A stretch of DNA of 64,000 nt from Acinetobacter zhairuonensis (GCF_022601715.1 NZ_JAKVIM010000003.1:62001-126000), one strand, 5' to 3'. Shown: positions 37,374 through 47,990, counted from the stretch's first letter. Translations and numbers: made by a program. The notes: generated from the letters alone by a model not told the origin.

Positions 37374-38087
37374 ATGTCTTATACCGATCAACAACTACAC
37401 AAGTTGGATAAAGTTCAGCTTGATGCCAGTTGGAAATATGGACTCAGTGATTTCTTGCTCAGCCCGCAAATGGATGAGTTAAGAGATTTTTTGGTGTCGG
37501 AAAAACAAGCGCAGAAAGAAATCTATCCACCGAGCAGTCTGATTTTTAATGCGTTTAATACGACACCTTTAGAGCAAGTAAAGGTTGTGATTTTGGGTCA
37601 AGACCCGTATCACGGACCCAATCAGGCGCATGGTTTGAGTTTCTCTGTGCAAAAAGGGATAGCTTTACCCCCATCGTTACGTAATATTTTTCATGAATTA
37701 CATGCGGATGTAGGTGTAGAAATTCCTCGACATGGTGACTTGACCCATTGGGCTGAACAAGGTGTGTTGTTATTAAACAGTGTGTTGACTGTAGAAGCGG
37801 GGCAACCGACTTCGCATCAAAAACGTGGTTGGGAAAATTTTACCGATCATGTGATTGATGTATTGAATGAACAGCGAGAACACATTGTATTTATTCTTTG
37901 GGGCGCCTATGCTCAACGTAAAGGACAAAGAATAGATCCAAACAAACACCTCATCTTAAAAGCAGCACATCCATCTCCTTTGGCTGCGAATCGTGGTGGT
38001 TTTTTTGGATGTAAGGTTTTTTCTAAAACAAATAATTATCTCAAACATAATGGCATTGAGCCGATAGATTGGCAGCTGGACGCATGA
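37374..38087 (+). CDS. ung: Uracil-DNA glycosylase
   Basis: Family 1 UDG, which removes uracil from DNA. Motif [23 protein letters not shown] contains the catalytic Asp, [13 protein letters not shown] is the uracil-recognition region, and motif B is [15 protein letters not shown]. The length of 237 is standard. Its stop overlaps the start of the next gene (ATGA). Confidence 0.96.
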   Translation: MSYTDQQLHKLDKVQLDASWKYGLSDFLLSPQMDELRDFLVSEKQAQKEIYPPSSLIFNAFNTTPLEQVKVVILGQDPYHGPNQAHGLSFSVQKGIALPPSLRNIFHELHADVGVEIPRHGDLTHWAEQGVLLLNSVLTVEAGQPTSHQKRGWENFTDHVIDVLNEQREHIVFILWGAYAQRKGQRIDPNKHLILKAAHPSPLAANRGGFFGCKVFSKTNNYLKHNGIEPIDWQLDA

Positions 38088-39208
38088 CAAACTCTCCCGT
38101 ATTAAAAAATTATCATCCAGACGTTCTTGTAGAAGAAGCGATTAATGGCTGGCGTATTGTCCGTTTAAATCGCCCTAAGTCGTTGCACGCTTTAGATGAA
38201 TCAATTGTTACAGCATTATTGGAAGTATTTCAGGACTTTCACCATGATGATCGCGTCAAGGCAATTTGGCTGGATTCAACCACACCGAAAGCATTTTGTG
38301 CGGGTGGTGATGTTCGTAAATTACGTCAGTTGGTGATTAATTCTGAGGTTGATGCAGCAAATAAATTCTTTGAGCAAGAGTATGCATTAGACCTGCTTTT
38401 ACATAACTACGCTAAACCAGTATTGGTTTGGGGGGAAGGTTATGTGATGGGTGGTGGTTTAGGTTTGTTTATGGCGGCACCATTCCGTATGGTGACACCG
38501 TATTCACGTTTGGCAATGCCAGAAATCAATATCGGTTTATATCCAGATGTAGGTGCGACCCGTTTCTTAGCGGATCGTGGTGCGATTGGTTTGTTTACAG
38601 GTTTAACTGGTTCAATCATGACTGCAGCGGGTGCTTATAGTATTGGTTGGGCAACGCATATCTGTGATGCACATCGTGATAAAGTGTTGGATAAACTCAT
38701 TAATATTGATTGGGGGCATTACCCAGCAGGGGATTTCCGCGCGATTGATGATACTTTGAATAGTCTGCATCGTCCTGTGGGACCTGGCCCATTACAAAAC
38801 TCGTTGGATGTCATTCAAAGTGTTTGCCGTGGTGTGAATTTCGAGCATGACTATGAGTCGATTATTGGCTTACGTGATGCGCGTAGTGATTGGTTACGTC
38901 AAGCCAGCGAAAACTTGCAAAAAGGCTCTCCAGCAACTGCTGCATTAACTTGGCTGTTGTGGCAATGGGGCAAGCAAATCCATTCTTGGAATGAAGTGTT
39001 TGAGTTGGAAACACAAATTTCTGACTGGAAAATTCGCCATGCTGATTTTGTTGAAGGTGTGCGTGCACGTCTGGTAGATAAAGATTTGGCACCAGAATGG
39101 AGTACAGGAACGGATATGTCTTTAAAAGGTATTTTATCCGCTAACCCACCTGTAACAACCATTGAAAGTTGGAATCAGCTTCTTAAGCAGTATGGTGTGA
39201 TTGCCTAA
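38084..39208 (+). CDS. Enoyl-CoA hydratase/isomerase family (3-hydroxyisobutyryl-CoA hydrolase-like)
   Basis: A crotonase-fold acyl-CoA enzyme, 374 residues from the ATG at 38084. The oxyanion-hole segments are [11 protein letters not shown] near residue 71 and [18 protein letters not shown] near 120; [18 protein letters not shown] follows. The long C-terminal extension and the E...D pattern fit the ECH_2 branch, which includes 3-hydroxyisobutyryl-CoA hydrolase of valine breakdown. The exact substrate is uncertain. It is translationally coupled to ung, an odd functional pairing. Confidence 0.8.
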   Translation: MTNSPVLKNYHPDVLVEEAINGWRIVRLNRPKSLHALDESIVTALLEVFQDFHHDDRVKAIWLDSTTPKAFCAGGDVRKLRQLVINSEVDAANKFFEQEYALDLLLHNYAKPVLVWGEGYVMGGGLGLFMAAPFRMVTPYSRLAMPEINIGLYPDVGATRFLADRGAIGLFTGLTGSIMTAAGAYSIGWATHICDAHRDKVLDKLINIDWGHYPAGDFRAIDDTLNSLHRPVGPGPLQNSLDVIQSVCRGVNFEHDYESIIGLRDARSDWLRQASENLQKGSPATAALTWLLWQWGKQIHSWNEVFELETQISDWKIRHADFVEGVRARLVDKDLAPEWSTGTDMSLKGILSANPPVTTIESWNQLLKQYGVIA

Positions 39209-39212
39209 AGCA

Positions 39213-39725
39213 ATGTCCGAATTTGAAATTTATTCAGATGAATATTGGATGCAGCTTGCTTTTGAGCAGGCTGCATTGGCTGCCGCTGAACAGGAAATTC
39301 CTGTCGGTGCGGTATTGGTGAGTCAAAATCAAATTTTGGGTGTTGGGCATAATGCGCCCATTTCATTGATGGATCCGACAGCACATGCTGAAATTCAAGC
39401 GATCCGTCAAGCCTGTCAAAACCTTCAAAATTATCGGCTTCCTGCTGATGCTGTTTTATATGTCACATTAGAACCTTGCACTATGTGTGTGGGTGCTTTA
39501 ATTCATGCACGTATTGCACGTGTGGTTTTTGCAGCGACTGAGCCTAAGGCGGGTTCGTTGGTCAGTGCTCGAAAGCTATTAGAAACAGGTTACTACAATC
39601 ATCAATTTGAAGTGCTTGGTGGGTGTCTAGAAGTACAGTGTTCTCAGCAATTGAGTGATTTCTTTAGAATGCGACGCCAGCAAAAGAAAGAACAGAAAAT
39701 GCAACAAAAACTGGATGGTTCATAA
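39213..39725 (+). CDS. tadA: tRNA-specific adenosine deaminase TadA
   Basis: Converts A34 to inosine in tRNA-Arg(ACG). The zinc deaminase motifs are intact: HAEIQAIRQAC near residue 58 and PCTMCVGALIHARI near 88. The ATG at 39213 gives 170 residues. An in-frame TTG four codons earlier overlaps the upstream gene. It is essential in most bacteria. Confidence 0.92.
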   Translation: MSEFEIYSDEYWMQLAFEQAALAAAEQEIPVGAVLVSQNQILGVGHNAPISLMDPTAHAEIQAIRQACQNLQNYRLPADAVLYVTLEPCTMCVGALIHARIARVVFAATEPKAGSLVSARKLLETGYYNHQFEVLGGCLEVQCSQQLSDFFRMRRQQKKEQKMQQKLDGS

Positions 39726-39752
39726 AATTGATCAAATTTCATGTAGAATTTG

Positions 39753-39772
39753 ATGACAATAATAATTGTCAA
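39753..39772. promoter_or_regulatory. Inverted repeat upstream of the SRPBCC gene
   Basis: TGACAAT (39754-39760) and ATTGTCA (39765-39771) form a 7-base palindrome around AATA. It can be extended on both sides (AATTT / AAATT) with a short bulge. It sits 15 bases before the SRPBCC start, so it could be an operator or a small mRNA hairpin. There is no T-run, so a terminator for tadA is less likely. Confidence 0.35.
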
Positions 39773-39786
39773 ATTGAGATGAATAT

Positions 39787-40218
39787 ATGAATTCGATTCA
39801 AGTACAAAAGAAATTTAATGCACCTGTGCAGCAAGTCTTTGATTTATTAGCAAAGCATGCAACCTATAATGTGGCTTTTGCACCCATTCAGGTGGAGAGA
39901 GTTGTTGATTCAGCAGATCCGCAGCGTCCAGATGGTTTAGGTTCAGTTAGACGATTAGGCTTAGGACCTGTAAAGCCATTAAAGGAACAAATTACGCTAA
40001 TGCAGGAAAATCAAAGAATTGAATATAAAATTATTCAAAATCCATTGATTAAACACCATCTTGGCATAATTGAATTTGAGGCATTAAATCCTGAGTCAAC
40101 ATTGGTGACTTATACAATTGAATTGCAGGCGCGTGTTCCTTTTGTCAATAAATTAATCCTTGCACAGCTTAAATCAGCGATTAAACTAGGCTTTTCTAAA
40201 CTCGCAAAATCTGTATAA
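39787..40218 (+). CDS. SRPBCC (START-like) family protein
   Basis: A 143-residue soluble protein with the polyketide-cyclase/START-like fold. It has an N-terminal strand IQVQKKFNAPVQQVFDLLA, a central GSVRRLGLG strand pair, and a C-terminal helix (LILAQLKSAIKLGFSKL). The family binds hydrophobic ligands, and no particular ligand can be inferred. It precedes cmk by 18 bases. Confidence 0.75.
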   Translation: MNSIQVQKKFNAPVQQVFDLLAKHATYNVAFAPIQVERVVDSADPQRPDGLGSVRRLGLGPVKPLKEQITLMQENQRIEYKIIQNPLIKHHLGIIEFEALNPESTLVTYTIELQARVPFVNKLILAQLKSAIKLGFSKLAKSV

Positions 40219-40236
40219 GGTAAAAACGGAATAGCA

Positions 40237-40920
40237 ATGACAGTAAATATTATTACCATTGATGGGCCTAGTGGTTCAGGTAAGGGCACTCTAGCTGCAA
40301 AGCTGGCAGGACATTACCAGTTCCATTTATTGGACTCAGGTGCTTTATATCGTTTATTGGGTTTGTCGTTGCATAAGCAGAACTTATTAGAAGTACTGGA
40401 TCAGCAATTAGATCGTTGTGCTGAAATTGCTACAAATTTAGACATAAAATTTGTGACAACTCCAAATGAAACGCAAATTTTTTTAGAGGGTGAGGATGTC
40501 ACTCAAACCATTCGAACAGAGCGTGTAGGAGAGTTTGCATCTAAAGTTGCAGCAATTCCTGTGCTTAGAACAGCATTGTTTGAGCGCCAACGTGCATTTG
40601 CACAGGCACCGGGTCTAGTTGCTGATGGTCGAGATATGGCAACGGCGATCTTTCCAGAAGCGCAAGCGAAGATTTATTTAACTGCTTCAGCACAATCCCG
40701 AGCAGAGCGTCGGGTAAAACAGTTGCAGGGTATGGGGCTGGATGTTAAAATAAACGACATTTTAGCTAATATTGAAGCTCGCGACAAACGAGATATGGAG
40801 CGCGAAGTCGCTCCGCTCAAACCCGCAGCAGATGCTTTTATTATTGATAGCTCGGAATTAAACATTGATGAAGTGTTTAATTTGATGACTCAATATATCG
40901 ATAAGCAATTAGCGAAGTAA
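40237..40920 (+). CDS. cmk: Cytidylate kinase
   Basis: Phosphorylates CMP and dCMP. The P-loop [17 protein letters not shown] is at residues 7-23. [13 protein letters not shown], the substrate-binding [15 protein letters not shown], and [19 protein letters not shown] follow. At 227 residues it is the standard bacterial form. It is immediately upstream of rpsA, as in E. coli. Confidence 0.96.
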   Translation: MTVNIITIDGPSGSGKGTLAAKLAGHYQFHLLDSGALYRLLGLSLHKQNLLEVLDQQLDRCAEIATNLDIKFVTTPNETQIFLEGEDVTQTIRTERVGEFASKVAAIPVLRTALFERQRAFAQAPGLVADGRDMATAIFPEAQAKIYLTASAQSRAERRVKQLQGMGLDVKINDILANIEARDKRDMEREVAPLKPAADAFIIDSSELNIDEVFNLMTQYIDKQLAK

Positions 40921-41028
40921 AGAATTTTATAGCGAAAGCATAGCTTGATCAGTCTATTATGGACTATGTGGACGTATAACTAAACCGGCCTTGTCTGATC
41001 CAAGACCGCATACTTTATCGGGTATATC

Positions 41029-42705
41029 ATGACCGAATCTTTTGCAGCCCTCTTTGAAGAAAGCGAATTAAACCTCAACGTTGAAAAGGGTGCTGTCATC
41101 CAAGGCGTTGTAGTAAGCATCGACTCTGATTGGGTAACTGTTGACACTGGCCTTAAATCTGAAGGTGTTGTTGACCGTGCTGAATTCTTAAACGAACAAC
41201 GTGAACTTGAAGTTCAAGTTGGCGATACAGTTGATGTTGTTGTTGAAGCTCTTGACAACGGTATGGGCCAAACTGTTTTATCACGTGAAAAAGCGAAGCG
41301 TGCTGAAACTTGGACTAAACTCGAAAAAATCTTTGAAGATGGCGAAATCGTTACTGGTGTTATTTCTGGTAAGGTTAAAGGCGGTTTCACTGTTGACATC
41401 GGTCCAGTTCGTGCGTTCTTACCAGGTTCTTTGGTAGATACTCGTCCTATCCGTGACACGACTCACCTTGAAGGTAAAGAGTTAGAATTCAAAGTAATCA
41501 AACTTGATGCAAAACGTAACAACGTTGTTGTATCTCGTCGTGCTGTTATGGAAGCTGAATCTTCAGCTGACCGTGAAGCTCTTCTTGCTCAGCTTGAAGA
41601 AGGTCAAACAGTTACAGGTACTATTAAGAATCTTACTGACTACGGCGCGTTCGTTGACCTTGGCGGTATCGATGGTCTTCTTCACATCACTGACATGGCT
41701 TGGAAGCGTATCAAGCACCCATCAGAAGTTGTTGAAGTTGGTCAAGAAGTTACTGTTAAAGTACTTAAATTTGACAAAGAGCGTAACCGCGTATCTTTAG
41801 GTCTTAAGCAATTAGGCGAAGATCCATGGTTAGCGATCATGAGCCGTTACCCTAAAGGTTCTATCGTTAAAGCTCGCGTTACTAACTTAACTGACTACGG
41901 TTGCTTTGCTGAAATCGCTGAAGGCGTTGAAGGTTTAGTACACGTTTCAGAAATGGACCACACTAACAAAAACATCCACCCATCTAAAGTTGTTCAGATT
42001 GGTGACGAAGTTGACGTTATGGTTCTTGAAGTTGACGAAGAACGTCGTCGTATTTCTCTTGGTATCAAACAAACTCGTGCTAACCCATGGGAAGAGTTTG
42101 CTAAGAACCATGACAAAGGCGAGAAAGTTTCTGGTACGATCAAATCTATCACTGACTTCGGTATCTTCATCGGTTTACCAGGTGGTATCGACGGTCTAGT
42201 TCACTTGTCTGATATTTCTTGGAACGAACAAGGCGAAGAAGCTATCCGTCGTTACAAGAAAGGTGACACTGTTGAAGCGGTTATCTTGTCTGTAGACGCT
42301 GAAGGCAACCGTATCAGCCTTGGCATCAAGCAAATGAACAGCGATCCGTTCAACGATTTCTTAGCTGCTAACGAACGTGGTGCTTTGGTTAAAGGTACTG
42401 TAACTGCAGTTGACGCTAAAGGCGCTACTGTTAAGTTGGCTGACGAAGTAGAAGCTCAATTAAAAGCTTCTGAAATCAACCGTGATCGCGTTGAAGATGC
42501 AACTAAATTCTTAGAAGTTGGTCAAGAAGTTGAAGCGAAAATCATCAACGTAGATCGTAAATCTCGCTCTATCAACTTGTCTATCAAAGCGAAAGACGAA
42601 GCTGAAGAGAAAGAAGCAGTTGCTAACTTGAAGACTGCAGCTACTTCTCAAGACAATGGTCCTAAGACTATTGGTGACTTGATCAAAGCTCAAATGAACC
42701 ACTAA
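41029..42705 (+). CDS. rpsA: 30S ribosomal protein S1
   Basis: A translation-initiation protein that delivers mRNA to the 30S subunit. The 558 residues hold six S1/OB domains, with repeats of the type [31 protein letters not shown] visible throughout. Codon choice is strongly biased (GTT, ACT, GGT, GAA), as for a very highly expressed gene, unlike most neighbours. There is only a weak ribosome binding site (GGGT), and a leader of 108 bases lies between cmk and the start, which fits the known S1 autoregulation. Confidence 0.97.
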   Translation: MTESFAALFEESELNLNVEKGAVIQGVVVSIDSDWVTVDTGLKSEGVVDRAEFLNEQRELEVQVGDTVDVVVEALDNGMGQTVLSREKAKRAETWTKLEKIFEDGEIVTGVISGKVKGGFTVDIGPVRAFLPGSLVDTRPIRDTTHLEGKELEFKVIKLDAKRNNVVVSRRAVMEAESSADREALLAQLEEGQTVTGTIKNLTDYGAFVDLGGIDGLLHITDMAWKRIKHPSEVVEVGQEVTVKVLKFDKERNRVSLGLKQLGEDPWLAIMSRYPKGSIVKARVTNLTDYGCFAEIAEGVEGLVHVSEMDHTNKNIHPSKVVQIGDEVDVMVLEVDEERRRISLGIKQTRANPWEEFAKNHDKGEKVSGTIKSITDFGIFIGLPGGIDGLVHLSDISWNEQGEEAIRRYKKGDTVEAVILSVDAEGNRISLGIKQMNSDPFNDFLAANERGALVKGTVTAVDAKGATVKLADEVEAQLKASEINRDRVEDATKFLEVGQEVEAKIINVDRKSRSINLSIKAKDEAEEKEAVANLKTAATSQDNGPKTIGDLIKAQMNH

Positions 42706-42766
42706 GTAGGTCGTATAAATTGTATTGTTAATGTAATTTAACTAATACTTTTTACACAAATACTGT

Positions 42767-42808
42767 AAACGGTAGCGTAGTATTTAATTATTGCGCTACC
42801 GTTTTGTA
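42767..42808 (+). terminator. Terminator after rpsA
   Basis: Stem AAACGGTAGCG / CGCTACCGTTT (42767-42777 with 42794-42804) with a 16-base AT-rich loop and a short T-run. It lies between rpsA and ihfB. Confidence 0.75.
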
Positions 42809-42866
42809 TTTAAACAGGTTATTATCAGTTTAGGTACAAGTAGCTTGATAATTAAAGAGGTCGCAG

Positions 42867-43172
42867 ATGACTACTGAAGCACTTAATAAGTCTGACTTAA
42901 TTGAGCGTATTTCTCTAAAAAACCCGCACTTAGCGGAACCTTTAGTTGAAGAGGCCGTTAAGATTATGATTGATCAAATGATTGCAGCGCTCTCGTCTGA
43001 TAGTCGTATAGAAATTCGCGGGTTTGGAAGTTTTGCCTTGCATCATCGTGAACCACGCATTGGTCGCAACCCAAAAACAGGAAAATCTGTTGAAGTTGCT
43101 GCAAAGGCAGTTCCACATTTCAAACCTGGTAAAGCTTTACGTGATGCAGTGAATGAAGCTATAAATCAATAA
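42867..43172 (+). CDS. ihfB: Integration host factor subunit beta
   Basis: A DNA-bending nucleoid protein of the HU/IHF fold, 101 residues. [29 protein letters not shown] contains the beta-arm with the intercalating Pro (RNPKTG), and ends with [14 protein letters not shown]. The ribosome binding site AAAGAGG is good. It follows rpsA, as in E. coli. Confidence 0.95.
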   Translation: MTTEALNKSDLIERISLKNPHLAEPLVEEAVKIMIDQMIAALSSDSRIEIRGFGSFALHHREPRIGRNPKTGKSVEVAAKAVPHFKPGKALRDAVNEAINQ

Positions 43173-43191
43173 TAATAAAAGTGGGGTGTAT

Positions 43192-43551
43192 ATGCGTTAT
43201 GTATTGGTCGCCATATTAATCATTCTATTTGGTTACTCGTTGGCTTTGGTTTTGCAGAACGGTACTGAAGTCACGGTCGATTTGTTGTTTACACAAGTCC
43301 CTGCAATGCGCTTAGGTTTAGTTTTATTGTTGACTTTGGCATTGGGTGTGGTGGTTGGATTATTACTTGGCGTGCAAGTATTCCGTGTGTTTCAAACAAG
43401 TTGGGAGATTAAGCGTTTACGTAAAGATATTGATCACCTGCGCAAAGAACAAATTCAAGCTGCACAATTGGCTGCAGCTGAGGCAGCTGCGAATGTAAGG
43501 CATGAAAAAACTGTATTTGATGTAACAAACGATGATAAAAGCCCATTATAA
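43192..43551 (+). CDS. lapA: LapA-domain (YciS-like) inner-membrane protein
   Basis: A small inner-membrane protein, 119 residues from the ATG at 43192 (GTGGGG upstream). Two hydrophobic helices (about 2-20 and 40-65) are separated by the conserved QNGTEVTVDLLF segment. They are followed by a charged coiled-coil of alternating Lys/Arg/Ala. LapA with LapB adjusts LpxC turnover in E. coli. The usual lapB partner is not next to it here. Confidence 0.85.
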   Translation: MRYVLVAILIILFGYSLALVLQNGTEVTVDLLFTQVPAMRLGLVLLLTLALGVVVGLLLGVQVFRVFQTSWEIKRLRKDIDHLRKEQIQAAQLAAAEAAANVRHEKTVFDVTNDDKSPL

Positions 43552-43566
43552 TGGGCTTTCTTTTTG
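43538..43566 (+). terminator. Terminator overlapping the lapA stop codon
   Basis: Stem AAAGCCCAT / ATGGGCTTT (43538-43546 with 43551-43559) followed by CTTTTT. The lapA stop TAA lies in the loop, so the last codons of lapA form the left arm. Confidence 0.85.
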
Positions 43567-43587
43567 TCTGATTAAAGGTAAATTCTC

Positions 43588-44268
43588 TTGAGTATCATTG
43601 TTGCATTAGATGCTAAAAGCCAAATTGATGCGTTGCACATTGCAGAGCAGTTAGATCCTGCATTATGTCGAGTAAAAGTTGGTAAAGAGTTATTTACCCA
43701 TGAGGGTCCATCTGTTGTTAAAGCTTTGCATGCGGAGGGGTTTGAAGTTTTCTTGGATTTAAAATTTCATGACATTCCAAATACTACAGCCCAAGCAGTT
43801 TGCGCAGCCGCTGATTTAGGTGTGTGGATGGTTAACGTGCATGCATCGGGTGGTCGTAAAATGATGGAAACCTGTGTAGAGCGTTTAAAAGCAGGCAATT
43901 ATGCAACTCAACTGATCGCTGTTACAGTTTTAACCTCAATGGGTCGTGAAGACTTGCGTGATATTGGTTTGGATATCGAGCCATTTGAGCAAGTAAAACG
44001 TTTGGCACAATTAACGCAAGAGTCAGGTTTGGATGGTGTAGTGTGTTCTGCACAAGAAGCCAAGATGTTGCGTGAGTTATTAGGGCAAGATTTTGCATTG
44101 GTAACCCCTGGCATACGTCCAGAAGGTGCAAATGCAGATGATCAAAAACGTATTGTGACACCAAAACAGGCGATGTTAGATGGCTCTACACACTTGGTTA
44201 TTGGGCGCCCAATCACGAAATCTGACAATCCACGCCAAACGTTAAAAGATATTTTGGCTACGCTTTAG
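43588..44268 (+). CDS. pyrF: Orotidine 5'-phosphate decarboxylase
   Basis: The last step of UMP synthesis. The TIM-barrel motifs [20 protein letters not shown] and [18 protein letters not shown] (Lys-Asp catalytic array) are intact, as is [17 protein letters not shown]. The only suitable start is TTG at 43588, giving 226 residues, with AAAGG about ten bases upstream. A TTG start probably lowers expression. Confidence 0.94.
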   Translation: MSIIVALDAKSQIDALHIAEQLDPALCRVKVGKELFTHEGPSVVKALHAEGFEVFLDLKFHDIPNTTAQAVCAAADLGVWMVNVHASGGRKMMETCVERLKAGNYATQLIAVTVLTSMGREDLRDIGLDIEPFEQVKRLAQLTQESGLDGVVCSAQEAKMLRELLGQDFALVTPGIRPEGANADDQKRIVTPKQAMLDGSTHLVIGRPITKSDNPRQTLKDILATL

Positions 44269-44287
44269 GATGATGAATAATTGATTG

Positions 44288-44314
44288 AAAGCCTTTCGAA
44301 TGAAGGGCTTTTTT
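44288..44314 (+). terminator. Terminator of pyrF
   Basis: Stem AAAGCCTTTC / GAAGGGCTTT with one G-U pair, followed by TTTT, 20 bases after the pyrF stop. Confidence 0.8.
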
Positions 44315-44342
44315 ATGAATTGAATATTAAGAAGGTGGATAG

Positions 44343-44555
44343 ATGATAAATAAAAAATTATTTGAGCTTGATGGGGCTAGTGATGAAGAGCAGGTTGCTG
44401 GGTTGCAGAACACTTTAGGGGAAACGCAGTTAATTGAAGAAAAGAAAGAGGAGTCTTCTGCTGATTGGTCATCTGGAATTGATTTGTTGGATATTGGATC
44501 AGTTGTCATTGATGCAGTAGTAGATCTTGTTGGCCATATTGATATAGATTTTTAG
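44343..44555 (+). CDS. Small acidic protein of unknown function
   Basis: A 70-residue reading frame with AAGGTGGA upstream of its ATG. It is strongly acidic (many Glu and Asp, few basic residues). The end is hydrophobic-acidic (IGSVVIDAVVDLVGHIDIDF). No family is recognised and there is no signal peptide. It lies between the pyrF terminator and the convergent LysO-type gene. The ribosome binding site and separate position argue for a real gene, but it is short enough for doubt. Confidence 0.5.
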   Translation: MINKKLFELDGASDEEQVAGLQNTLGETQLIEEKKEESSADWSSGIDLLDIGSVVIDAVVDLVGHIDIDF

Positions 44556-44631
44556 TATGTCTGGCTCAATTTCATTTATTTCCCTTGGTGTTAACTTATT
44601 AACATCAATACCAAGGGAGGTTGTCTTGTAC

Positions 44632-45573
44632 TTAAAGTGCAGCAAGTACACTTACAGCGATGGGTGCTAGAATAGAGAGAATAAAACCACTCACCATTGC
44701 ATGTGGAATGAAGTCATTGCCACAAGCCTGTTTAACCATAGGTAATGATACATCCATAGCTGTTGCTGCGGCTGAGGCGATCGCAGAGCGGGGGTAACGC
44801 CAGCCAATACAATACATCAGAATAATCGCAATAATCTCGCGGAATAAATCATTAATTAACGCAATGCTACCTAGCGCAGGGCTTTTTAGCTCTGAAACTA
44901 CAATGCCACTCATGGAATAGAACCCGTACCCTTGCGAGAGCATAATCAGGTCTTTGAGTTGAAGATGTTGAAGGAACATGCTAGCAATTAAAGCACCGAT
45001 AATCGAACCGATAATACAACCAATCGGGACGAGCAGGATTTTCAAGTTTAACCAAGAGTGATCTAAGGGGCTAAAGGCAAGATCAAGCCCAATTAAGAAC
45101 ATAAAAGCCAGTAACAGATACCATGTGTTAACTTGGATGGGTAAGCCATAGTTTTCGAATAATTTGGCAAGTACGAAACCGACTGCTAAGGCTAAGCATG
45201 CATAGGAAATACTGATGAAAGATCTAAGTAAAAGCTCGAGTGAAATTTTACCTGAAGTGGGTTGAATCCCAATAAATTTATACAGTGCGAAACAGCATAA
45301 AAATGAACCCATGGTGGTCAGAAAAGCCAGCGTGGTTGCGCTGGTTAAAATCTGAGAAGAGCCATGAATATCTTGTAATGCATGGGTGAACTCCATGCTA
45401 ATGCCGATCAAAAGTAAGTAGGAAAAATAAGGTAAAACTTTAAAGCAAAATTGAACTAAGCGAATGGGTAGTTTTTTTGCGAATAGATATCCTGCAGCGA
45501 GGCAGAGCAGGAGTTGTGAAATCAGGATCAGGGCTTGCATGGTAAGAATATTAATTTGCTGTTGCAGCATCAT
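44632..45573 (-). CDS. LysO/YbjE-type lysine exporter family protein
   Basis: An integral membrane protein of 313 residues with eight or more helices. The block QGYGFYSMSGIVVSELKSPALGSIALINDLFRE near residue 200, followed by SAAATAMDVSLPMVKQACG, closely resembles E. coli LysO (YbjE, DUF340), which exports L-lysine. Internal Met12 (45540) gives a length nearer the family norm (302 against 299). It diverges from an AraC-type regulator over a 173-base gap, a plausible regulator-target pair. Confidence 0.8.
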   Translation of the reverse strand: MMLQQQINILTMQALILISQLLLCLAAGYLFAKKLPIRLVQFCFKVLPYFSYLLLIGISMEFTHALQDIHGSSQILTSATTLAFLTTMGSFLCCFALYKFIGIQPTSGKISLELLLRSFISISYACLALAVGFVLAKLFENYGLPIQVNTWYLLLAFMFLIGLDLAFSPLDHSWLNLKILLVPIGCIIGSIIGALIASMFLQHLQLKDLIMLSQGYGFYSMSGIVVSELKSPALGSIALINDLFREIIAIILMYCIGWRYPRSAIASAAATAMDVSLPMVKQACGNDFIPHAMVSGFILSILAPIAVSVLAAL

Positions 45574-45746
45574 AACTTAACTGTGTAATCGTTGCAGCGA
45601 CTTGTGTGTTAGATTGCATTTTTGTTGCGGGAAGATTAACGGGGTTAGATGCATATTTTTATACGATTGTAGTTTGATAGATTCGGCAATTTTCAAATGC
45701 ACCAAATTGGGTTAAAAAATGGATTCACACCAATATTGTCACAAAT

Positions 45747-46754
45747 ATGAAAAGATCTATTCTCAGCCTTATGTATTTAATACAAGCGATGCGTAAAGCT
45801 GGGATTGATGTTGATCAGCAGTTACAAGGAATTGGCTTGAGTGTGGATGCGTTGGACCCTGCTGCAATTATTCATCCGCGATTAGAGCGTGATGTTTTAA
45901 AAGTATTGTCCGAGCAAGTTTCTGCTGAGCAAGGTTTATATATTGGGCAGCATTATGCTTTAGCGGGATATGGTCCATTGTTGATGTTGCTGGTCACGAG
46001 TGACACGATACGAATTGCTTTAGAGCGAGTGATTGCATATCAGCCCTTAACCCATTTGACAGCAAAACTCAGTCTTAAGTTTCAAAATTATCAAGTCGCG
46101 TTGTGTTATCACGCAGATGATCTGGTAGATGAATTGAATATGTTTCGTGCACAATCGGAATTGGCAGGGACTTATAAATTTATTCAAGAGCTGTATAAAA
46201 AGATGGGGTTGAGTGTGCCTCAGCTTAAGGTAGAGCTACCATTTGATCTACCTGAAGATTCTGGCATTCTGGCAATGTATCAGGCGTACTATGGTTCGGA
46301 TATTGTGTTTTCACAGCCTTATGCAGCGTTTTGGTTTGATGAGTCTGTGCTGGATATTCATATCCCATCGGCGGATCAAATGACGTTTCGGATTTATGAT
46401 TATAAGTGTCAGGCTGAAATGAAACGTTTGGCGCAGCAGTCTAGCGTACCCGATTTGGTTGAACGTGTTCATGATTATCTAGATTTACAACAGGGTGCAA
46501 TACCGACCATGGCAGAAACAGCACAAGCCTTGCATATTCCTGAGCGTACATTGAGGCATCAGTTGCAACAGTTAAATAGCAGTTATAAGCAGATTAGAGA
46601 GCAGTTGATTAAAGAAAAGGCGTTGAGGTTGATTGAATATCAGGAGTATACCATTGAAATGATTGCTGAATTATTGGGTTATTCTGAACCAGCAGCATTT
46701 AATCATGCTTTTAAACGCTGGTTTGGACGTAGTCCTCGGCAATATTCCAAGTAG
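45747..46754 (+). CDS. AraC-family transcriptional regulator
   Basis: A 335-residue regulator with an N-terminal arabinose-binding-like sensor domain (QAMRKAGIDVDQQLQGIGL through about residue 190) and a C-terminal double HTH. The HTH motifs are MAETAQALHIPERTLRHQLQQL and TIEMIAELLGYSEPAAFNHAFKRWFGRSPRQYSK. It is of the OruR/ArgR-like AraC subgroup. Its divergent neighbour is a LysO-type exporter, a likely target, but the inducer is unknown. Confidence 0.88.
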   Translation: MKRSILSLMYLIQAMRKAGIDVDQQLQGIGLSVDALDPAAIIHPRLERDVLKVLSEQVSAEQGLYIGQHYALAGYGPLLMLLVTSDTIRIALERVIAYQPLTHLTAKLSLKFQNYQVALCYHADDLVDELNMFRAQSELAGTYKFIQELYKKMGLSVPQLKVELPFDLPEDSGILAMYQAYYGSDIVFSQPYAAFWFDESVLDIHIPSADQMTFRIYDYKCQAEMKRLAQQSSVPDLVERVHDYLDLQQGAIPTMAETAQALHIPERTLRHQLQQLNSSYKQIREQLIKEKALRLIEYQEYTIEMIAELLGYSEPAAFNHAFKRWFGRSPRQYSK

Positions 46755-46835
46755 TGCGGATACTCATGCCAAAGTTTTATTTATTGTTCCCTAATTTTCG
46801 TTATACTTTCGTCAGACCAAAATAGTAATCAAGAT

Positions 46836-47984
46836 ATGTCGGATTTAAATCTTCACAGCACTGCCTTTGCACCTTTATCACCAGCTGAACGTTATGCGCA
46901 AGCCTTGGCTTCTGGGCAATTTATGCCTGATGAAGCGCAAGCACAAGCTGTGCATGAATTAGATCGGGTCTGGCAGGAACTGATTCAGCGTTATAAGGCG
47001 TCGAAAAAAGCCTTTCGTCGTTTTCGTCGTCAGACTTCTCCGCAAGGTGTGTATATGTGGGGTGGTGTTGGTCGCGGTAAAACTTGGTTGATGGACCAGT
47101 TTTATGATTCGATTCCATTTCGTCGTAAAACGCGTATGCATTTTCATCACTTTATGCAATATGTGCATCGTGAACTGAATAAATTGTCTGGTCAGCGTAA
47201 TCCTTTGGATGCGGTTGCGGACCAAATTTATAAAGAGTCAGTGATTATCTGTTTCGATGAGTTCTTTGTGACCAATGTTACCGATGCAATGATTCTGAGT
47301 GATTTATTCCAGAAATTGTTTAGTCGTGGTGTAACGCTAGTGGCGACTTCAAACATTGCTCCAGATGGTTTATATAAGAATGGTATTCACCGTGACCGTT
47401 TTATCCCGACCATTGAGATGGTGAAGAAAAACTGTGTCATTTTGAATGTGGATGCAGGTGTAGATTACCGGTTGCGTGTATTAAAGCAGGCACAATTGTT
47501 TAAACATCCTTTGACGCATGACCATAAAGTTTGGATTGCACAGCGTTTTACTGCATTGACACAAACACAGCATCAGTCACAAGAGCCGATAGTAATCAAC
47601 AGTCGTCTCGTTGAAACTATTGGTCATACTGAAGATGTATTGTGGTGTGAATTCTCTGAGTTGTGCTTGAAGCCACGAAGTCCTGCGGATTTTATTGAAA
47701 TCGCAAATATCTATAATACAGTATTGGTGAGTAATGTTCCGCATTTGACTGATTACCTTTCTGAAGGAACACGTCGATTTATCTATTTGGTGGATGAGTT
47801 TTATGACCGCGGAGTCAAATTATTGCTGACTTCGGAAGATACGATCATTGATATTTATCAAGGTGAAAAGTTGGCATTTGAAATTGAACGGACGCGTTCA
47901 CGCTTACTGGAAATGCAATCTGATGATTATTTGCATTCTGAACACCGACTGATTGAGAAATCTGCCAAAGATTTTAACGAATAA
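46836..47984 (+). CDS. zapE: Cell-division ATPase ZapE (AFG1 family)
   Basis: An AFG1-like ATPase of 382 residues that modulates FtsZ rings. Walker A MWGGVGRGKTWLMDQFY is at about residues 74-90. MHFHHFMQYVHREL follows, then Walker B VIICFDEFFVTNVTDAMIL near 137. The Arg-finger region ATSNIAPDGLYKNGIHRDRFIP and the C-terminal FIYLVDEFYDRGVKL are also conserved. Confidence 0.93.
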   Translation: MSDLNLHSTAFAPLSPAERYAQALASGQFMPDEAQAQAVHELDRVWQELIQRYKASKKAFRRFRRQTSPQGVYMWGGVGRGKTWLMDQFYDSIPFRRKTRMHFHHFMQYVHRELNKLSGQRNPLDAVADQIYKESVIICFDEFFVTNVTDAMILSDLFQKLFSRGVTLVATSNIAPDGLYKNGIHRDRFIPTIEMVKKNCVILNVDAGVDYRLRVLKQAQLFKHPLTHDHKVWIAQRFTALTQTQHQSQEPIVINSRLVETIGHTEDVLWCEFSELCLKPRSPADFIEIANIYNTVLVSNVPHLTDYLSEGTRRFIYLVDEFYDRGVKLLLTSEDTIIDIYQGEKLAFEIERTRSRLLEMQSDDYLHSEHRLIEKSAKDFNE

Positions 47985-47990
47985 GCAAAG

